From contig JBARJD010000093.1 of NCBI GenBank assembly GCA_049800095.1, positions 1 to 9,360 on the forward strand: a DNA stretch of 9,360 nt, in the 5' to 3' direction. Below the pieces are notes generated by a model, which searched no databases, was not told the origin of the DNA, and worked only from the letters and a program-made list of their open reading frames with translations. Positions 1 through 6,664 of this stretch are shown piece by piece. How positions within the stretch are numbered: position 1 is the stretch's first letter; each line of letters opens with the position of its first letter. The DNA is from JAKIWV01 sp049800095. GTDB lineage: Archaea; Thermoplasmatota; Thermoplasmata; Lutacidiplasmatales; UBA184. The position numbers were made by a program, and so were the translations under genes.

Positions 1-1
1 G

Positions 2-448
2 ACCGGGACCGTTTTGGAGGTGTCCCTCAATATGGAGGCGTGGATCCGCGAGTTGGGAGATCACCTGATCGGCGGCCGGGCCGTGCTCATCGATTATGGC
101 GTCGAGGAAGCGGAACTGATGTCGCGGGGAGGCACTGGGACGCTGGAAGCGATCCGGGACCATCGGACCGTCGATCCGCTCTCGAGGCCCGGGACGGCCG
201 ACATCAGTGCATGGGTGAATTTCACTCGTGTGCGGCGCGCCGCACGCGCCGCGGGGCTTCGGGAGACTTTCTACGGCTCCCTAGCCGACGCTCTGCTCTC
301 ATGGGGGATCGATGACGTCCGTGCTCAGCTGGAAGTGGGCGCGGATTCGGTGGAGGCCGTGAAGCTCCGGTTAGCTCAGAAGAGCTTCCTGTTCGGGTTC
401 AGCTCCTTCAAGGTCCTGGAACTCTCGCCCGGGGCGGCCTCAGCCTAG
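2..448 (+). CDS. MidA-family (DUF185/COG1565) SAM-dependent methyltransferase, C-terminal part
   Basis: The frame is open to the left window edge, so this is the 3' end of a longer gene. The TTG at 14 is an internal codon, not the start. The visible 148 residues match the end of the MidA/NDUFAF7 methyltransferase family: an LIDYG strand (fourth-strand region of the Rossmann fold), then GTL, a conserved H in DHRTVDPL, a PGTADISAWVNF motif (family PG..DIT.HV.F), and a C-terminal helical part. The mitochondrial member NDUFAF7 methylates an arginine of complex I subunit NDUFS2; the substrate of archaeal members is not known to me. The N-terminal SAM-binding glycine motif lies outside the window, so catalytic competence cannot be judged. 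The stop codon lies inside the 3' end of the convergent GINS gene (9-nt tail-to-tail overlap). Family assignment is fairly sure, substrate unknown. Confidence 0.8.
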   Translation, partial: TGTVLEVSLNMEAWIRELGDHLIGGRAVLIDYGVEEAELMSRGGTGTLEAIRDHRTVDPLSRPGTADISAWVNFTRVRRAARAAGLRETFYGSLADALLSWGIDDVRAQLEVGADSVEAVKLRLAQKSFLFGFSSFKVLELSPGAASA

Positions 449-1111
449 CGCGGGCGAGAATTTCTCGTGGACTCGGACTCGCTCGACGATCCGACTGTCC
501 AGGAGCAGACGGGCCACGTCGGCCGGGAGAGAGAGCACATCGTCCTGGCGAAGCTCGATGGTCTCCGACCCGAGCGCAACCGTGGGACTATCCTTCAGCA
601 CGCGGACGATCTCCGTCTCCGTCCCACCGACGGGGAGGAGCTCCGCCGACCGAGTAGCGGCGGCTTCCGTCGGAGCGGCGGGGGAGCCGCCCGATGCGGA
701 GCGCCTCGGTGCGGCGGAGACGGGAGCTGTCGGTTCGAGGTAGGGAGCCACCTCGGATCGGTGCTGGCGTAGGTATCCGAGGAGCGACTCGTGCAATGTA
801 CGCTCCTCTGGAAGTGCGTTTGGCAGGTCGCGCGAGCCTCCGAGACTCGCCTGGAGTGCGGCGGTGAGAATTTTCATCATGCGGGCTTCGACAATGTCTC
901 TCGCCGTCTGTACGGCTCGCTGGTGAGTCTGCCGGGCCAGCTCCCCCTTCCGGCCGGAGGGGTTCTCTCGTAGTTCTGTCTCGAAGGTTGCCTTGAGTTC
1001 CGAAAGGTACGACCGAGTCTGCGTATAGAAATCGACCGGAAGTTTCGAAAGCCCATGGGCGGAGCCCTCGGCCCGTCGCAGCTCGAGGAGCTTGGTGTAG
1101 TAGTCCGCCAT
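440..1111 (-). CDS. Archaeal GINS subunit (Gins15/Gins51 type)
   Basis: This is a 223-residue subunit of the GINS complex, which joins MCM and the RecJ/Cdc45-like protein in the archaeal replicative helicase (CMG). Residues 1-123 form an all-helical A domain beginning with MADYYTKLLELRR and containing a basic, helix-rich core. Residues 124-160 are a Pro/Ala/Ser-rich linker. Residues 166-212 form the small beta-rich B domain, with EIVRVLKDSPTVA, a strand-turn-strand, and a LPADVARLL segment. The order A then B is that of the Sld5/Psf1-like (Gins15) archaeal subunit; Gins23 has the reverse order. The ATG at 1111 has no obvious Shine-Dalgarno. It is divergent from the Toprim gene, with 98 bp between them, and overlaps the methyltransferase tail-to-tail by 9 nt. 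The family is clear; the subunit type rests on domain order. Confidence 0.85.
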   Translation of the reverse strand: MADYYTKLLELRRAEGSAHGLSKLPVDFYTQTRSYLSELKATFETELRENPSGRKGELARQTHQRAVQTARDIVEARMMKILTAALQASLGGSRDLPNALPEERTLHESLLGYLRQHRSEVAPYLEPTAPVSAAPRRSASGGSPAAPTEAAATRSAELLPVGGTETEIVRVLKDSPTVALGSETIELRQDDVLSLPADVARLLLDSRIVERVRVHEKFSPALG

Positions 1112-1209
1112 GCGTCAAGGGCGAGGAAAGGGCGGAGGCTTTAGTTCTTCGCGACGTGCGCGACCGCTGCCTGCCTCGGCCCAGGCATAGATCGCGAGGA
1201 GCAGGTCAG

Positions 1210-1650
1210 ATGGAAAGGGGCGCCGAGGCTTGGGAGAGTTTCATCAAACTATGGGAGGAGTTCCTCTCGGGGACGCAAGACGACGCGACGACAATTGTCG
1301 TCGAAGGGGAGCGAGACCGGCGGTCCCTCAAGCGTCTGGGAGTTTCCGGGCGCGTGGTGCTGTTTCACTCCGGCCGCGGGCTGAGTCGGCTCACTCAAAC
1401 GTTATCAAGACCCGGCCAGCGCGTCGTCATCCTCACGGATTGGGACCGAGAGGGGGGACATCTGGCACACCGGCTCACGGAACTCCTCGTCGCCGAGGGG
1501 GTCCAGGTCGACGCGGACTTTCGACGACGGTTGGCGAAGGTGCTCCGCGGGGAGGTCGCCCACGTCGAGGGTCTCGCCGGCTGGGCCCGACGCTCGGCCG
1601 AGCGCGCCGGAGCCCCGCTAGATCACTGGTTCGAGAATCTAAGCGAATGA
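1210..1650 (+). CDS. Small Toprim-domain protein (UPF0292-like)
   Basis: This 146-residue stand-alone Toprim protein resembles the archaeal UPF0292 / RNase M5-like small Toprim group. The Toprim signature is complete: the catalytic glutamate in VVEGERD (E32) and the metal-binding pair in ILTDWDREG (D77, D79). It is followed by the family's helix and the C-terminal FRRRLAKVLRGEVAHVEGL segment. Toprim domains bind Mg2+ and catalyse phosphoryl transfer or cleavage in topoisomerases, DnaG and OLD/M5 nucleases; the exact role of this archaeal group is not established to my knowledge. I chose the ATG at 1210 because a GAGGAG Shine-Dalgarno lies about 8 nt upstream and the fold begins there. A GTG at 1156 would add 18 Arg-rich residues unlike the family. 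It is divergent from GINS and convergent with L15e, whose stop is 27 nt away. Confidence 0.85.
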   Translation: MERGAEAWESFIKLWEEFLSGTQDDATTIVVEGERDRRSLKRLGVSGRVVLFHSGRGLSRLTQTLSRPGQRVVILTDWDREGGHLAHRLTELLVAEGVQVDADFRRRLAKVLRGEVAHVEGLAGWARRSAERAGAPLDHWFENLSE

Positions 1651-1658
1651 GTCTGTCC

Positions 1659-1680
1659 TGAGGGCCCCCTCGCGGGCTCA
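1659..1680. terminator. Imperfect inverted repeat between convergent genes
   Basis: TGAG(GG)CCC and GGGCTCA can pair around a six-base CCTCGC loop with a two-base bulge. It sits between the Toprim stop and the L15e stop, overlapping the latter. The position fits a bidirectional transcript end, but there is no T-rich tract, which is what archaeal termination normally uses, so the role is uncertain. Confidence 0.25.
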
Positions 1681-2292
1681 CGGGATGACTTTGTATTGCG
1701 TGCGACGGGTTTCGCGCCGGTTCTGAGTCCGCGACGGACGCATCCGTTCGGCGCCTTTGCCCTTCCGGCGCAGGCCGCGTCCCTTTGCCCCGGCGCTCGT
1801 TAAGCCTCGGAAGACTCGGCCACGTTGAGCCGGCGAGGCAATCCAGGCGATCTTCGGGTCAGCCAAGATCACGGGGTGATGCGGGTCGACCAAGATGACC
1901 TCGAAAAATTTCTGCTTGCCGTCCTCTCCCACCCAGTAGGAGTTGAGCACCTCCAAGTTAGGGTAGTGCTTCTGCGCCCGCTCCTCGGAAATCCGCTGGA
2001 GACTCTTGGCAAGGGTCATCCGGAGAATGCCCTTATGCTTGGGCCGACGCCCGGCGATGATCGCCCTCTTCCGTTGGCCGCCGCGGCGCACGCGGACACG
2101 CACGATGATGAAGCCTTCCTTAGCACGCCAGCCGAGCGCGCGCGCCCGGTCCAAGCGGGTCGGATGTTCCAATCGGTTGACGGTGGTCTCCCGTCGCCAG
2201 GTTAGTAGCCGTTCGTGTCGGAGGGAGGCTCCCTCGGGCCCCTGGGTGACCCGGAACGAGCGGGCCGCGTAGCGGTACGACGAAGTAGACAT
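1678..2292 (-). CDS. rpl15e: 50S ribosomal protein L15e
   Basis: This is a 204-residue large-subunit ribosomal protein found in archaea and eukaryotes, close to the usual 190-200 residues. Diagnostic stretches include a basic core near 45-75 with TRLDRARALGWRAKEGF and VRVRVRRGGQRKR. A conserved YWVGEDGKQKFFEVILVDP segment follows near 118-136. The glycine/arginine-rich C-terminal tail contains GRVFRGLTSAGAKGRGLR. The N-terminus SYRYAARSF matches the family's tyrosine-rich start. The ATG at 2292 has no Shine-Dalgarno, and a TATA box (2321-2328) lies about 30 nt upstream. The transcript is therefore probably leaderless or nearly so. It is monocistronic by layout: convergent with the Toprim gene and divergent from the DUF1059-like gene. 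Confidence 0.97.
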   Translation of the reverse strand: MSTSSYRYAARSFRVTQGPEGASLRHERLLTWRRETTVNRLEHPTRLDRARALGWRAKEGFIIVRVRVRRGGQRKRAIIAGRRPKHKGILRMTLAKSLQRISEERAQKHYPNLEVLNSYWVGEDGKQKFFEVILVDPHHPVILADPKIAWIASPAQRGRVFRGLTSAGAKGRGLRRKGKGAERMRPSRTQNRRETRRTQYKVIP

Positions 2293-2320
2293 GGAAAGTC
2301 GGCGGGGGACCTGTGCCTCA

Positions 2321-2328
2321 TTTATAAG
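2321..2328 (-). promoter_or_regulatory. TATA box, probably for L15e
   Basis: The sequence TTTATAAG (CTTATAAA on the minus strand) is the clearest AT-rich element in a GC-rich 168-bp divergent region. Its centre is about 32 nt upstream of the L15e ATG, placing the expected transcription start within some 7 nt of that codon. On the plus strand the next gene starts more than 130 nt away, so serving that gene is less likely. It resembles the archaeal TATA consensus; the BRE is not distinct. Confidence 0.55.
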
Positions 2329-2460
2329 TCTGCTGAAGGCGCGCTATGTGGGCGCCTTCGCCCCGGCGGGGCCAGCTGCTTCAGTGCATTGGCGACGCCC
2401 ACCTTGTTATCCAGTATTCCGACTATCGCATCTCCTCGCGTGCGGTGCGAGGGAGAAAAT

Positions 2461-2628
2461 ATGGCAGCTACGATGAACAAGTGGAAGGTCGAATGTGAGG
2501 ACGGATTTACAGTCATCAGCACGAAGGAACACGAACTCGTGGAACATGTCCAACAGCACATGAAGGATCTCCACCAGAAGGTCGTCGGTCACGAGGAGAT
2601 CATGAAGATGGCCAAAAAGGCGGACTGA
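2461..2628 (+). CDS. Small DUF1059-like protein
   Basis: This 55-residue acidic/basic small protein resembles DUF1059 (predicted small metal-binding domain). A short N-terminal strand carrying a Cys (KWKVECEDGFTVIS, C12) is followed by an ELVEHVQQHMKDLH helix with H29, H33 and H38, then a Lys-rich end. The H-x4-H pair matches the family's AEH...H motif. The usual second Cys of the N-terminal CxDxGxxC pattern is absent, because the segment is shortened. The ATG at 2461 follows GAGGGAG with 5 nt spacing, a good Shine-Dalgarno. A longer open frame reaching back to 2215 would run through the L15e start and its promoter and is rejected. A possible weak promoter element (TTGTTATCC) lies near 2404. 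Downstream, GGGTC-GTCC-GACCC near 2662-2676 can form a short hairpin before the convergent winged-helix gene. Function unknown. Confidence 0.75.
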   Translation: MAATMNKWKVECEDGFTVISTKEHELVEHVQQHMKDLHQKVVGHEEIMKMAKKAD

Positions 2629-2733
2629 TCCACGCGAAACTCCTGCCGTCGGGTAGCCCCTAGGGTCGTCCGACCCGGAGGCAACGAACATCGTTCCGCA
2701 GTGAGGCAACCAGCCTTGCGCAGGCCGGGCGGT

Positions 2734-3108
2734 TCAGTCGACGAAACCTTCGACCGGGCCTAGAAAACTGCGCAGCTTCCAATAGGTCTGAAGAAATTCG
2801 TACCCGCGCCGAGTGAGCCGCCAGGCGGGCGTCTCATCGGTCGTTCGCGTGACGAGCCCCAGTTGCACAAGGAAGCCCACGGCCCGATGTGTCCGGTCCA
2901 CGGGCATCCCGACCGCATACGAAAGTCGGGTGATTCGGCAAGGCGATGCCGTGCGACGGAGCACTTCGAGGAGTTCGGCATAGAGATCAAGAGGGGACCG
3001 GCGGGCACCGAGCGGTCCCTGCCGGTCCGTGCCGTAGAGCGGCGTCCCGACGGACGGCTCACCCGTGGATTCGGCGACGCCGGGGGGCTCTACCTGGCGG
3101 CTCGGCAT
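2734..3108 (-). CDS. Winged helix-turn-helix protein (ArnR1-like, HTH_45 type)
   Basis: This 124-residue protein has a disordered, Pro/Gly-rich N-terminal third (1-35) and one winged-helix domain (about 38-115). A helix LDLYAELLEVLRR is followed by the TRLSYAVGMPVDRTHRAVGFLVQLGLV helix-turn-helix. A short wing then leads into WRLTRRGYEFLQTYWKL. The last stretch matches the TxKGxxFL signature of ArnR1-like HTH_45 domains, common in archaeal DNA-binding regulators. Its ATG shares one base with the TGA of the upstream bactofilin-like gene (TGATG), and I see no separate Shine-Dalgarno. Translation is therefore probably coupled. It may regulate its own operon or respond to the same state, but that is inference. 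It has no sensor domain or membrane segment. Confidence 0.85.
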   Translation of the reverse strand: MPSRQVEPPGVAESTGEPSVGTPLYGTDRQGPLGARRSPLDLYAELLEVLRRTASPCRITRLSYAVGMPVDRTHRAVGFLVQLGLVTRTTDETPAWRLTRRGYEFLQTYWKLRSFLGPVEGFVD

Positions 3109-4265
3109 CAGAGCGGAGGGGGCGGAAGCTGCGATACCTGCTGCGGGCTCCTCGCGTAGCGAGCGCCCTCGCCGCGAATAGACCGGACGAACTGCGCCTC
3201 GCCCGCGATCTCTACTCGTGACGCGACCTCGAGATCCTCGGCATACACGTTCCGAGCACGCGCACGTTCCTTCAAGCGGAGCGATCCGGCCCAGACATCT
3301 TCGACCTCGGCGCGCTCCCCGACGGTCACCTCTCGGGCGACGATCGGTCCCCGGACCGAACTATGGTCTCCCACACGCAGACTGTCGGCCTTGACGCCGG
3401 TGTGCGTTCGAATCTCGTCGCCGACCTCGACCCGGTCAGTGACGACGACTTGCTCTGCGGACAGTCGACCGCCGACCTCGAGTCGACGTCCTCGGACTGC
3501 GCCAGAGATCTCGGCCACGCCACCAACTTCGATATCCTCTCCGTCGATCGAGCCCGCGGAGAGCAACCCACCCACCTCGATACGCGCGGATGAAAGCCGT
3601 CCGGCCACCCGGATGCGCCCGCCAACTTCCAGTCCGCGGGTCGCGACGAAGTCGGCATCGCAATCAATGAGACCACCGACCTCCACCGACTCTCCTTCCG
3701 CGGAGGCGCGAATGCGACCCATGCCGCCGATCTCGAGCGAGCCGAACTTGAGGGGAGCCGTTGTCTCGAACTTCCCGCCGACCTGAATGGCTCGACGAAC
3801 CGATCCACCGCCGATCACGACCCGCCCACCAACGTCAAGGTTCTGGAGGTCTACCGCGCCCTTCAGCTCAGCCGACCCGCCCACCTCGAAATCGTCGCCC
3901 GTCGTCGTACCGACGACTTCGACCGCTCCTCCGATATCTACGTCGGGACAGTCCAGGTTTCCGCGGATGAGGATCCCCTTATCGCCGGAAAGCGATCCGG
4001 CTTTGAGATCCCCGTTGACCTCAAGCCGCCCACGGTGGAGCGTGATGGAACCCACCACTTGGGCCGAGCCCCGAATGATCAGCGCCCCATCCTCGATTCG
4101 GATCTCGCGGCAGTGGAGCGATCCATCGATCGATCCCGATCCGCGACTCCTCAACGTCCCGGTGATTTCGACCCCTGGTGTCCCGGGCACCGGCCGTAAC
4201 ACACCGCCCGGTGGAAGTTCACAATCCCCGTCGATCCGTCCTGTCGGCATGCCCGGATTGGCCAT
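3108..4265 (-). CDS. Bactofilin-like (polymer-forming) beta-helix protein
   Basis: This 385-residue protein consists almost wholly of short strands separated by Gly/Asp turns, as in bactofilin / polymer-forming cytoskeletal proteins, which self-assemble from right-handed beta-helices. From residue 111 to about 350 I count 14 consecutive units starting with [VI/L]-G-[G/D/E] or its decayed form, mostly exactly 17 residues long (two units near the end are 16, one is 18). Residues 30-110 show a looser version with insertions. No signal peptide or transmembrane helix is visible; the C-terminus ends in PPPPL. Typical bacterial bactofilins are shorter (roughly 100-200 residues), so this is a long form. 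Archaeal relatives (halofilins of haloarchaea) affect cell shape. Start: ATG at 4265, with GGGGTG about 10 nt upstream as a possible Shine-Dalgarno. It is coupled to the winged-helix gene. A filament-type scaffold role is inference; another beta-helix function is possible. Confidence 0.75.
   Translation of the reverse strand: MANPGMPTGRIDGDCELPPGGVLRPVPGTPGVEITGTLRSRGSGSIDGSLHCREIRIEDGALIIRGSAQVVGSITLHRGRLEVNGDLKAGSLSGDKGILIRGNLDCPDVDIGGAVEVVGTTTGDDFEVGGSAELKGAVDLQNLDVGGRVVIGGGSVRRAIQVGGKFETTAPLKFGSLEIGGMGRIRASAEGESVEVGGLIDCDADFVATRGLEVGGRIRVAGRLSSARIEVGGLLSAGSIDGEDIEVGGVAEISGAVRGRRLEVGGRLSAEQVVVTDRVEVGDEIRTHTGVKADSLRVGDHSSVRGPIVAREVTVGERAEVEDVWAGSLRLKERARARNVYAEDLEVASRVEIAGEAQFVRSIRGEGARYARSPQQVSQLPPPPL
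3315..3944 (-). repeat. Degenerate ~51-bp in-frame tandem repeat
   Basis: Within the bactofilin-like gene, codons for a V-G-G box recur every 51 bp (17 codons), with one 54-bp and one 48-bp unit. On the plus strand this appears as recurring ccgccgacctcga-like strings. The DNA copies have diverged while the protein period is retained, which points to an old duplication kept by structural constraint. Confidence 0.7.
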
Positions 4266-4546
4266 CGTTCTGCTACACCCCTTGCGGTTCGCGCGACCTT
4301 CCTAGAAGATCCGAGGTCCTCCGCGCGGCAGGGCGAGAACTTGTGTACCATAAGAAAGCACGGCGATAGAGTCTGGAATCCGCGCGGCGGCTCGTCGGTC
4401 GTCTGCCTCTCCGAGACTCGCGTGGTCGGCCGGCTCCGGGCAGTCGTTCGAGGTGGCAGTAGGTCGCCGAGATTTCGTCTCCATGAGGACACTCCTGGCA
4501 TTCCCCACCCCTCAGGGGGGTGAAGGGGGAAACGCACCCCGAGAGG
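4266..4546. other. Intergenic region upstream of the bactofilin-like gene
   Basis: This is the longest gene-poor stretch (281 bp). It contains CTTATGG on the minus strand near 4350-4356, a weak TATA-like candidate about 90 nt upstream of the bactofilin-like ATG. It also has a G/C-rich hairpin at 4506-4522 (CACCCC, loop TCAGG, GGGGTG), just beyond the end of the minus-strand gene at 4547, and without a T tract. A minus-strand frame of 60 codons (ATG 4484 to TAG 4302) is preceded by AGGAG at 7 nt spacing, but its composition is unremarkable and I recognise no family. I find no tRNA or other RNA gene by eye. Confidence 0.35.
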
Positions 4547-4954
4547 TCACTTGGTGTGAGTATTCGGCATCCAGGGAAGTCTCGCCACCGGCGAGCGAAC
4601 CACCTTGGCCGTCCCGTGGCTCTCGGTCGACACGGCTCGGCCCATATGGGTCTCAAGCTCGCGACTGAACCGGTCCGCCCGGGCGAGCTCCGCGGGCGGA
4701 AGTACCGACGGAGCCTCCCAGTAGATCGCGGCCCCTCCACTCGTGGGCGCAACTCGGAACTTCAGTTTCCGGAGTCCATCCGGGACTGCGGGATTCATCC
4801 GGGCCAGCGACCCTTCCAACTGGGTCGCGGCGGGCTCCGTTATCTCGGTCTTCTCGACGGTAAACCCGATGCCCGACAGATAATCCGCAAGGTAACCGAC
4901 GAAGCGCTCCCGCCCGATGCCGCGAACTCGAAGCCAATCGGCTGCTTCAGCCAT
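4547..4954 (-). CDS. Conserved-looking hypothetical protein, 135 aa
   Basis: I do not recognise this protein. It has a helical N-terminus (ERFVGYLADYLSGIG, about 16-30), a strand (FTVEKTEIT), and a strand pair around LKFRVAPTSGGAAIYWEAP (64-82). A helix ELARADRFSRELETHMG (89-105) and a basic C-terminal tail follow. The alternation looks like a small alpha/beta domain. There are no cysteines, membrane segments or catalytic signature. Its ATG lies 8 nt inside the end of the TrmJ-type gene, with AGGAAAG upstream, so it is the last cistron of the minus-strand cluster and probably translationally coupled. An opposite-strand frame covers the same bases, but operon position, overlap and Shine-Dalgarno favour this one. 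Position suggests a link to tRNA modification or protein targeting, by context only. Confidence 0.65.
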   Translation of the reverse strand: MAEAADWLRVRGIGRERFVGYLADYLSGIGFTVEKTEITEPAATQLEGSLARMNPAVPDGLRKLKFRVAPTSGGAAIYWEAPSVLPPAELARADRFSRELETHMGRAVSTESHGTAKVVRSPVARLPWMPNTHTK

Positions 4955-5669
4955 GCCCTTTCTTTCCTATTCGGTCGACGCTCCGCACGAAGCCGAGCAT
5001 CATTCGATACTCGTGCTCGGTGGGTACGGCCCGGCCGAACAATCGCCGGAACAACAGCATGAGGCCCCGGCGCTTGTGCCGAGGGTAGTCGGTCCGGGCC
5101 ATAAGCTCAGCGAGCCGCCGGAGCAGGAGCTCTTTTTCCCGTCCCGCGAGGGGAAGGCGGTCCGGGGCCGGCGTCGTCTCCTCCCACTCGGAACCTTGGG
5201 CCCTGTGGATGGCATACAGGAGAATCCCCACGGCATGGGAAAGATTGAGAGTGGGGAATTCGCGCCGCGCCGGGACGTGCACGATCAGGTCGCAGGTTCC
5301 GAGCTCGTCTCGGTCGAGGCCGTTGTCTTCCGGGCCAAAGACTAGGGCGATCCGACCCTCCGTGGCGCGAACGATCGCTCCGAGCCGTTCCGGGTCGATC
5401 GACCGCCGGAGGAACGCGGTGGAGCGACCGAGGACGAGGTCGGTGGATCCTACGACCAGGTCGGAGTCCGCCAGCGCCTCCTCGAGGGTCGATACGACCC
5501 GAGCCGAGTTTAGAAGGGGAATCCCGCCCATCGCGCGCCGCCGAGCCTCCGGCCCCAACGCGGCGCGCGGGCGGACGAAGGTCAGCCGTTCGGCGCCGAA
5601 GTTTCGGCCGACTCGGGCCACTGCGCCGACGTTGCCGTCCTCCTTGGGACGAACGAGGACGACATTCAC
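4947..5669 (-). CDS. trmJ: TrmJ-type tRNA 2'-O-methyltransferase (SpoU/SPOUT)
   Basis: This 240-residue SPOUT-fold RNA methyltransferase transfers a methyl group from SAM to a ribose 2'-OH; the archaeal TrmJ studied in Sulfolobus acts on tRNA position C32. The three SpoU motifs are present: GNVGAVAR (12-19, with the conserved Asn and Arg), FGPEDNGL (111-118) and FPTLNLSHAV (138-147). The C-terminal RHKRRGLMLLFRRLFGRA segment is typical of TrmJ rather than other SpoU enzymes. I place the start at GTG 5669, because the family begins directly with the first strand (NVVLVRP); it is 8 nt after the FtsY stop. The alternative ATG at 5720 adds 17 residues unlike homologues and overlaps FtsY by 43 nt. 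Neither start has a strong Shine-Dalgarno. The position specificity within tRNA is inferred from the family. Confidence 0.88.
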   Translation of the reverse strand: MNVVLVRPKEDGNVGAVARVGRNFGAERLTFVRPRAALGPEARRRAMGGIPLLNSARVVSTLEEALADSDLVVGSTDLVLGRSTAFLRRSIDPERLGAIVRATEGRIALVFGPEDNGLDRDELGTCDLIVHVPARREFPTLNLSHAVGILLYAIHRAQGSEWEETTPAPDRLPLAGREKELLLRRLAELMARTDYPRHKRRGLMLLFRRLFGRAVPTEHEYRMMLGFVRSVDRIGKKGHG

Positions 5670-5677
5670 GCGAGCGG

Positions 5678-6664
5678 TCAGGACGCGGTCCCCTCCGAGA
5701 GGAGGCGACGAACCATCCACTCGACATCGAACGGCCGAAGGTCTTCGTAGCCCTGTCCCACGCCGACGAACACCAAGGGCCTCTTGGTGACGAAGGTGGC
5801 GGACACGGCCGCGCCTCCCTTGGCGTCGGCGTCGAGTTTCGTCAGGATCAGCCCGTCTATCCCCAAGGCGCTCTGGAACTGCTTGGCCTGCTCCAGCGTG
5901 TCATTGCCCGAGAGGGCATCCCCGACGAAGAGCGTCAAGTGCGGCTGCACCACCCGTCGGATTTTCTTTGCCTCCGCGACCAGGTTCTCGTTCGTATGTT
6001 GCCGGCCCGCCGTGTCCACGAGGACCACGTCGAGATGCCGCGCCCGTGCATGCGCGACGGCATCGAATGCCACCGCGGCAGGATCGCTACCCTCCTGCTG
6101 GCGGACCACCTTGATGCCCAGTCGCTCGCCGTGGACGAGCAATTGTTCGATCGCCCCGGCACGGAATGTGTCGCCCGCGGCGATCACGACCGAGAGTTTC
6201 TCACGGCTGAGCCAGTGGGCCAGCTTGGCAACGGTCGTGGTTTTGCCCGTGCCGTTCACGCCCACGAGCAGGACAATGTAGGGCCGGGGATCCTGCGCCC
6301 GCACGCGCTGAAGCAGGTCGATTGGTGGTTGGGACAAGATGGAGCGGACGGACGCCTCAAAGCTGGAGCGGATGGCGGATTCCGCATCCGCGCCCCACTT
6401 GAGTTTCTTGCCGGCCAGCTCCTTTCGAATGTCCTTCCGGATCCGTTCCACGACCGGCAACGCCACGTCGGATTGGAGTAGGGCAATCTCCAAGTCTTCC
6501 AGCACTGTGTCGACGGTCTCGTCGGACAGCCGGCGGCCGAAGCCCTCCGTAAGTCCCTGGCCAGATGGGGGCCCGCTCGAAATCGAACTTTCCGCGGTCG
6601 GGGAATCGGCTGGTGCGTCCGGCTTCGAGGGACCGAACAGCCGGGCCCTAATCGCGGCCCACAT
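5678..6664 (-). CDS. ftsY: Signal recognition particle receptor FtsY
   Basis: This 328-residue SRP-family GTPase docks the SRP-ribosome complex at the membrane by pairing with SRP54 (Ffh). The N-terminus is a short MWAAIRARLFG helix and a Pro/Ser/Ala-rich linker, followed by the helical N domain (about 40-115). The NG GTPase motifs are the P-loop GVNGTGKTTT (135-144), DTFRAGAIEQL (165-175), DTAGR (217-221) and TKLD (275-278), with a closing GVGQGYEDLRPFD. All GTPase residues look intact. The start is the ATG at 6664; a frame from 6700 adds 12 residues with no family support. The start lies 17 nt inside the prefoldin gene. The LX - prefoldin alpha - FtsY order is a known archaeal arrangement. 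No transmembrane segment is present, as usual for archaeal FtsY. Confidence 0.96.
   Translation of the reverse strand: MWAAIRARLFGPSKPDAPADSPTAESSISSGPPSGQGLTEGFGRRLSDETVDTVLEDLEIALLQSDVALPVVERIRKDIRKELAGKKLKWGADAESAIRSSFEASVRSILSQPPIDLLQRVRAQDPRPYIVLLVGVNGTGKTTTVAKLAHWLSREKLSVVIAAGDTFRAGAIEQLLVHGERLGIKVVRQQEGSDPAAVAFDAVAHARARHLDVVLVDTAGRQHTNENLVAEAKKIRRVVQPHLTLFVGDALSGNDTLEQAKQFQSALGIDGLILTKLDADAKGGAAVSATFVTKRPLVFVGVGQGYEDLRPFDVEWMVRRLLSEGTAS

Noticed and set aside
2215..2460. Upstream extension of the DUF1059-like gene to 2215
   Set aside because: It runs antisense through the L15e start and the TATA box, has no family similarity, and ATG 2461 has a good Shine-Dalgarno.
2662..2676. GGGTC-GTCC-GACCC hairpin after the DUF1059-like gene as a terminator
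   Set aside because: The stem is short and no T-rich tract follows; it is mentioned with the gene but not called.
3363..4305. Plus- and minus-strand shadow frames inside the bactofilin-like gene
   Set aside because: Their apparent repeats are reflections of the 51-bp periodicity; only the 3108-4265 frame spans it with a coherent structure.
4430..4470. TTCGA-containing segment as a possible tRNA T-arm
   Set aside because: The flanking bases do not form a T stem, and no acceptor or anticodon arm can be drawn.
4520..5790. Long plus-strand frames at 4520-5062, 4917-5345 and 5209-5790
   Set aside because: They lie opposite the TrmJ and 135-aa genes, with Arg/Ser/Pro-rich low-information translations typical of GC-rich antisense frames.
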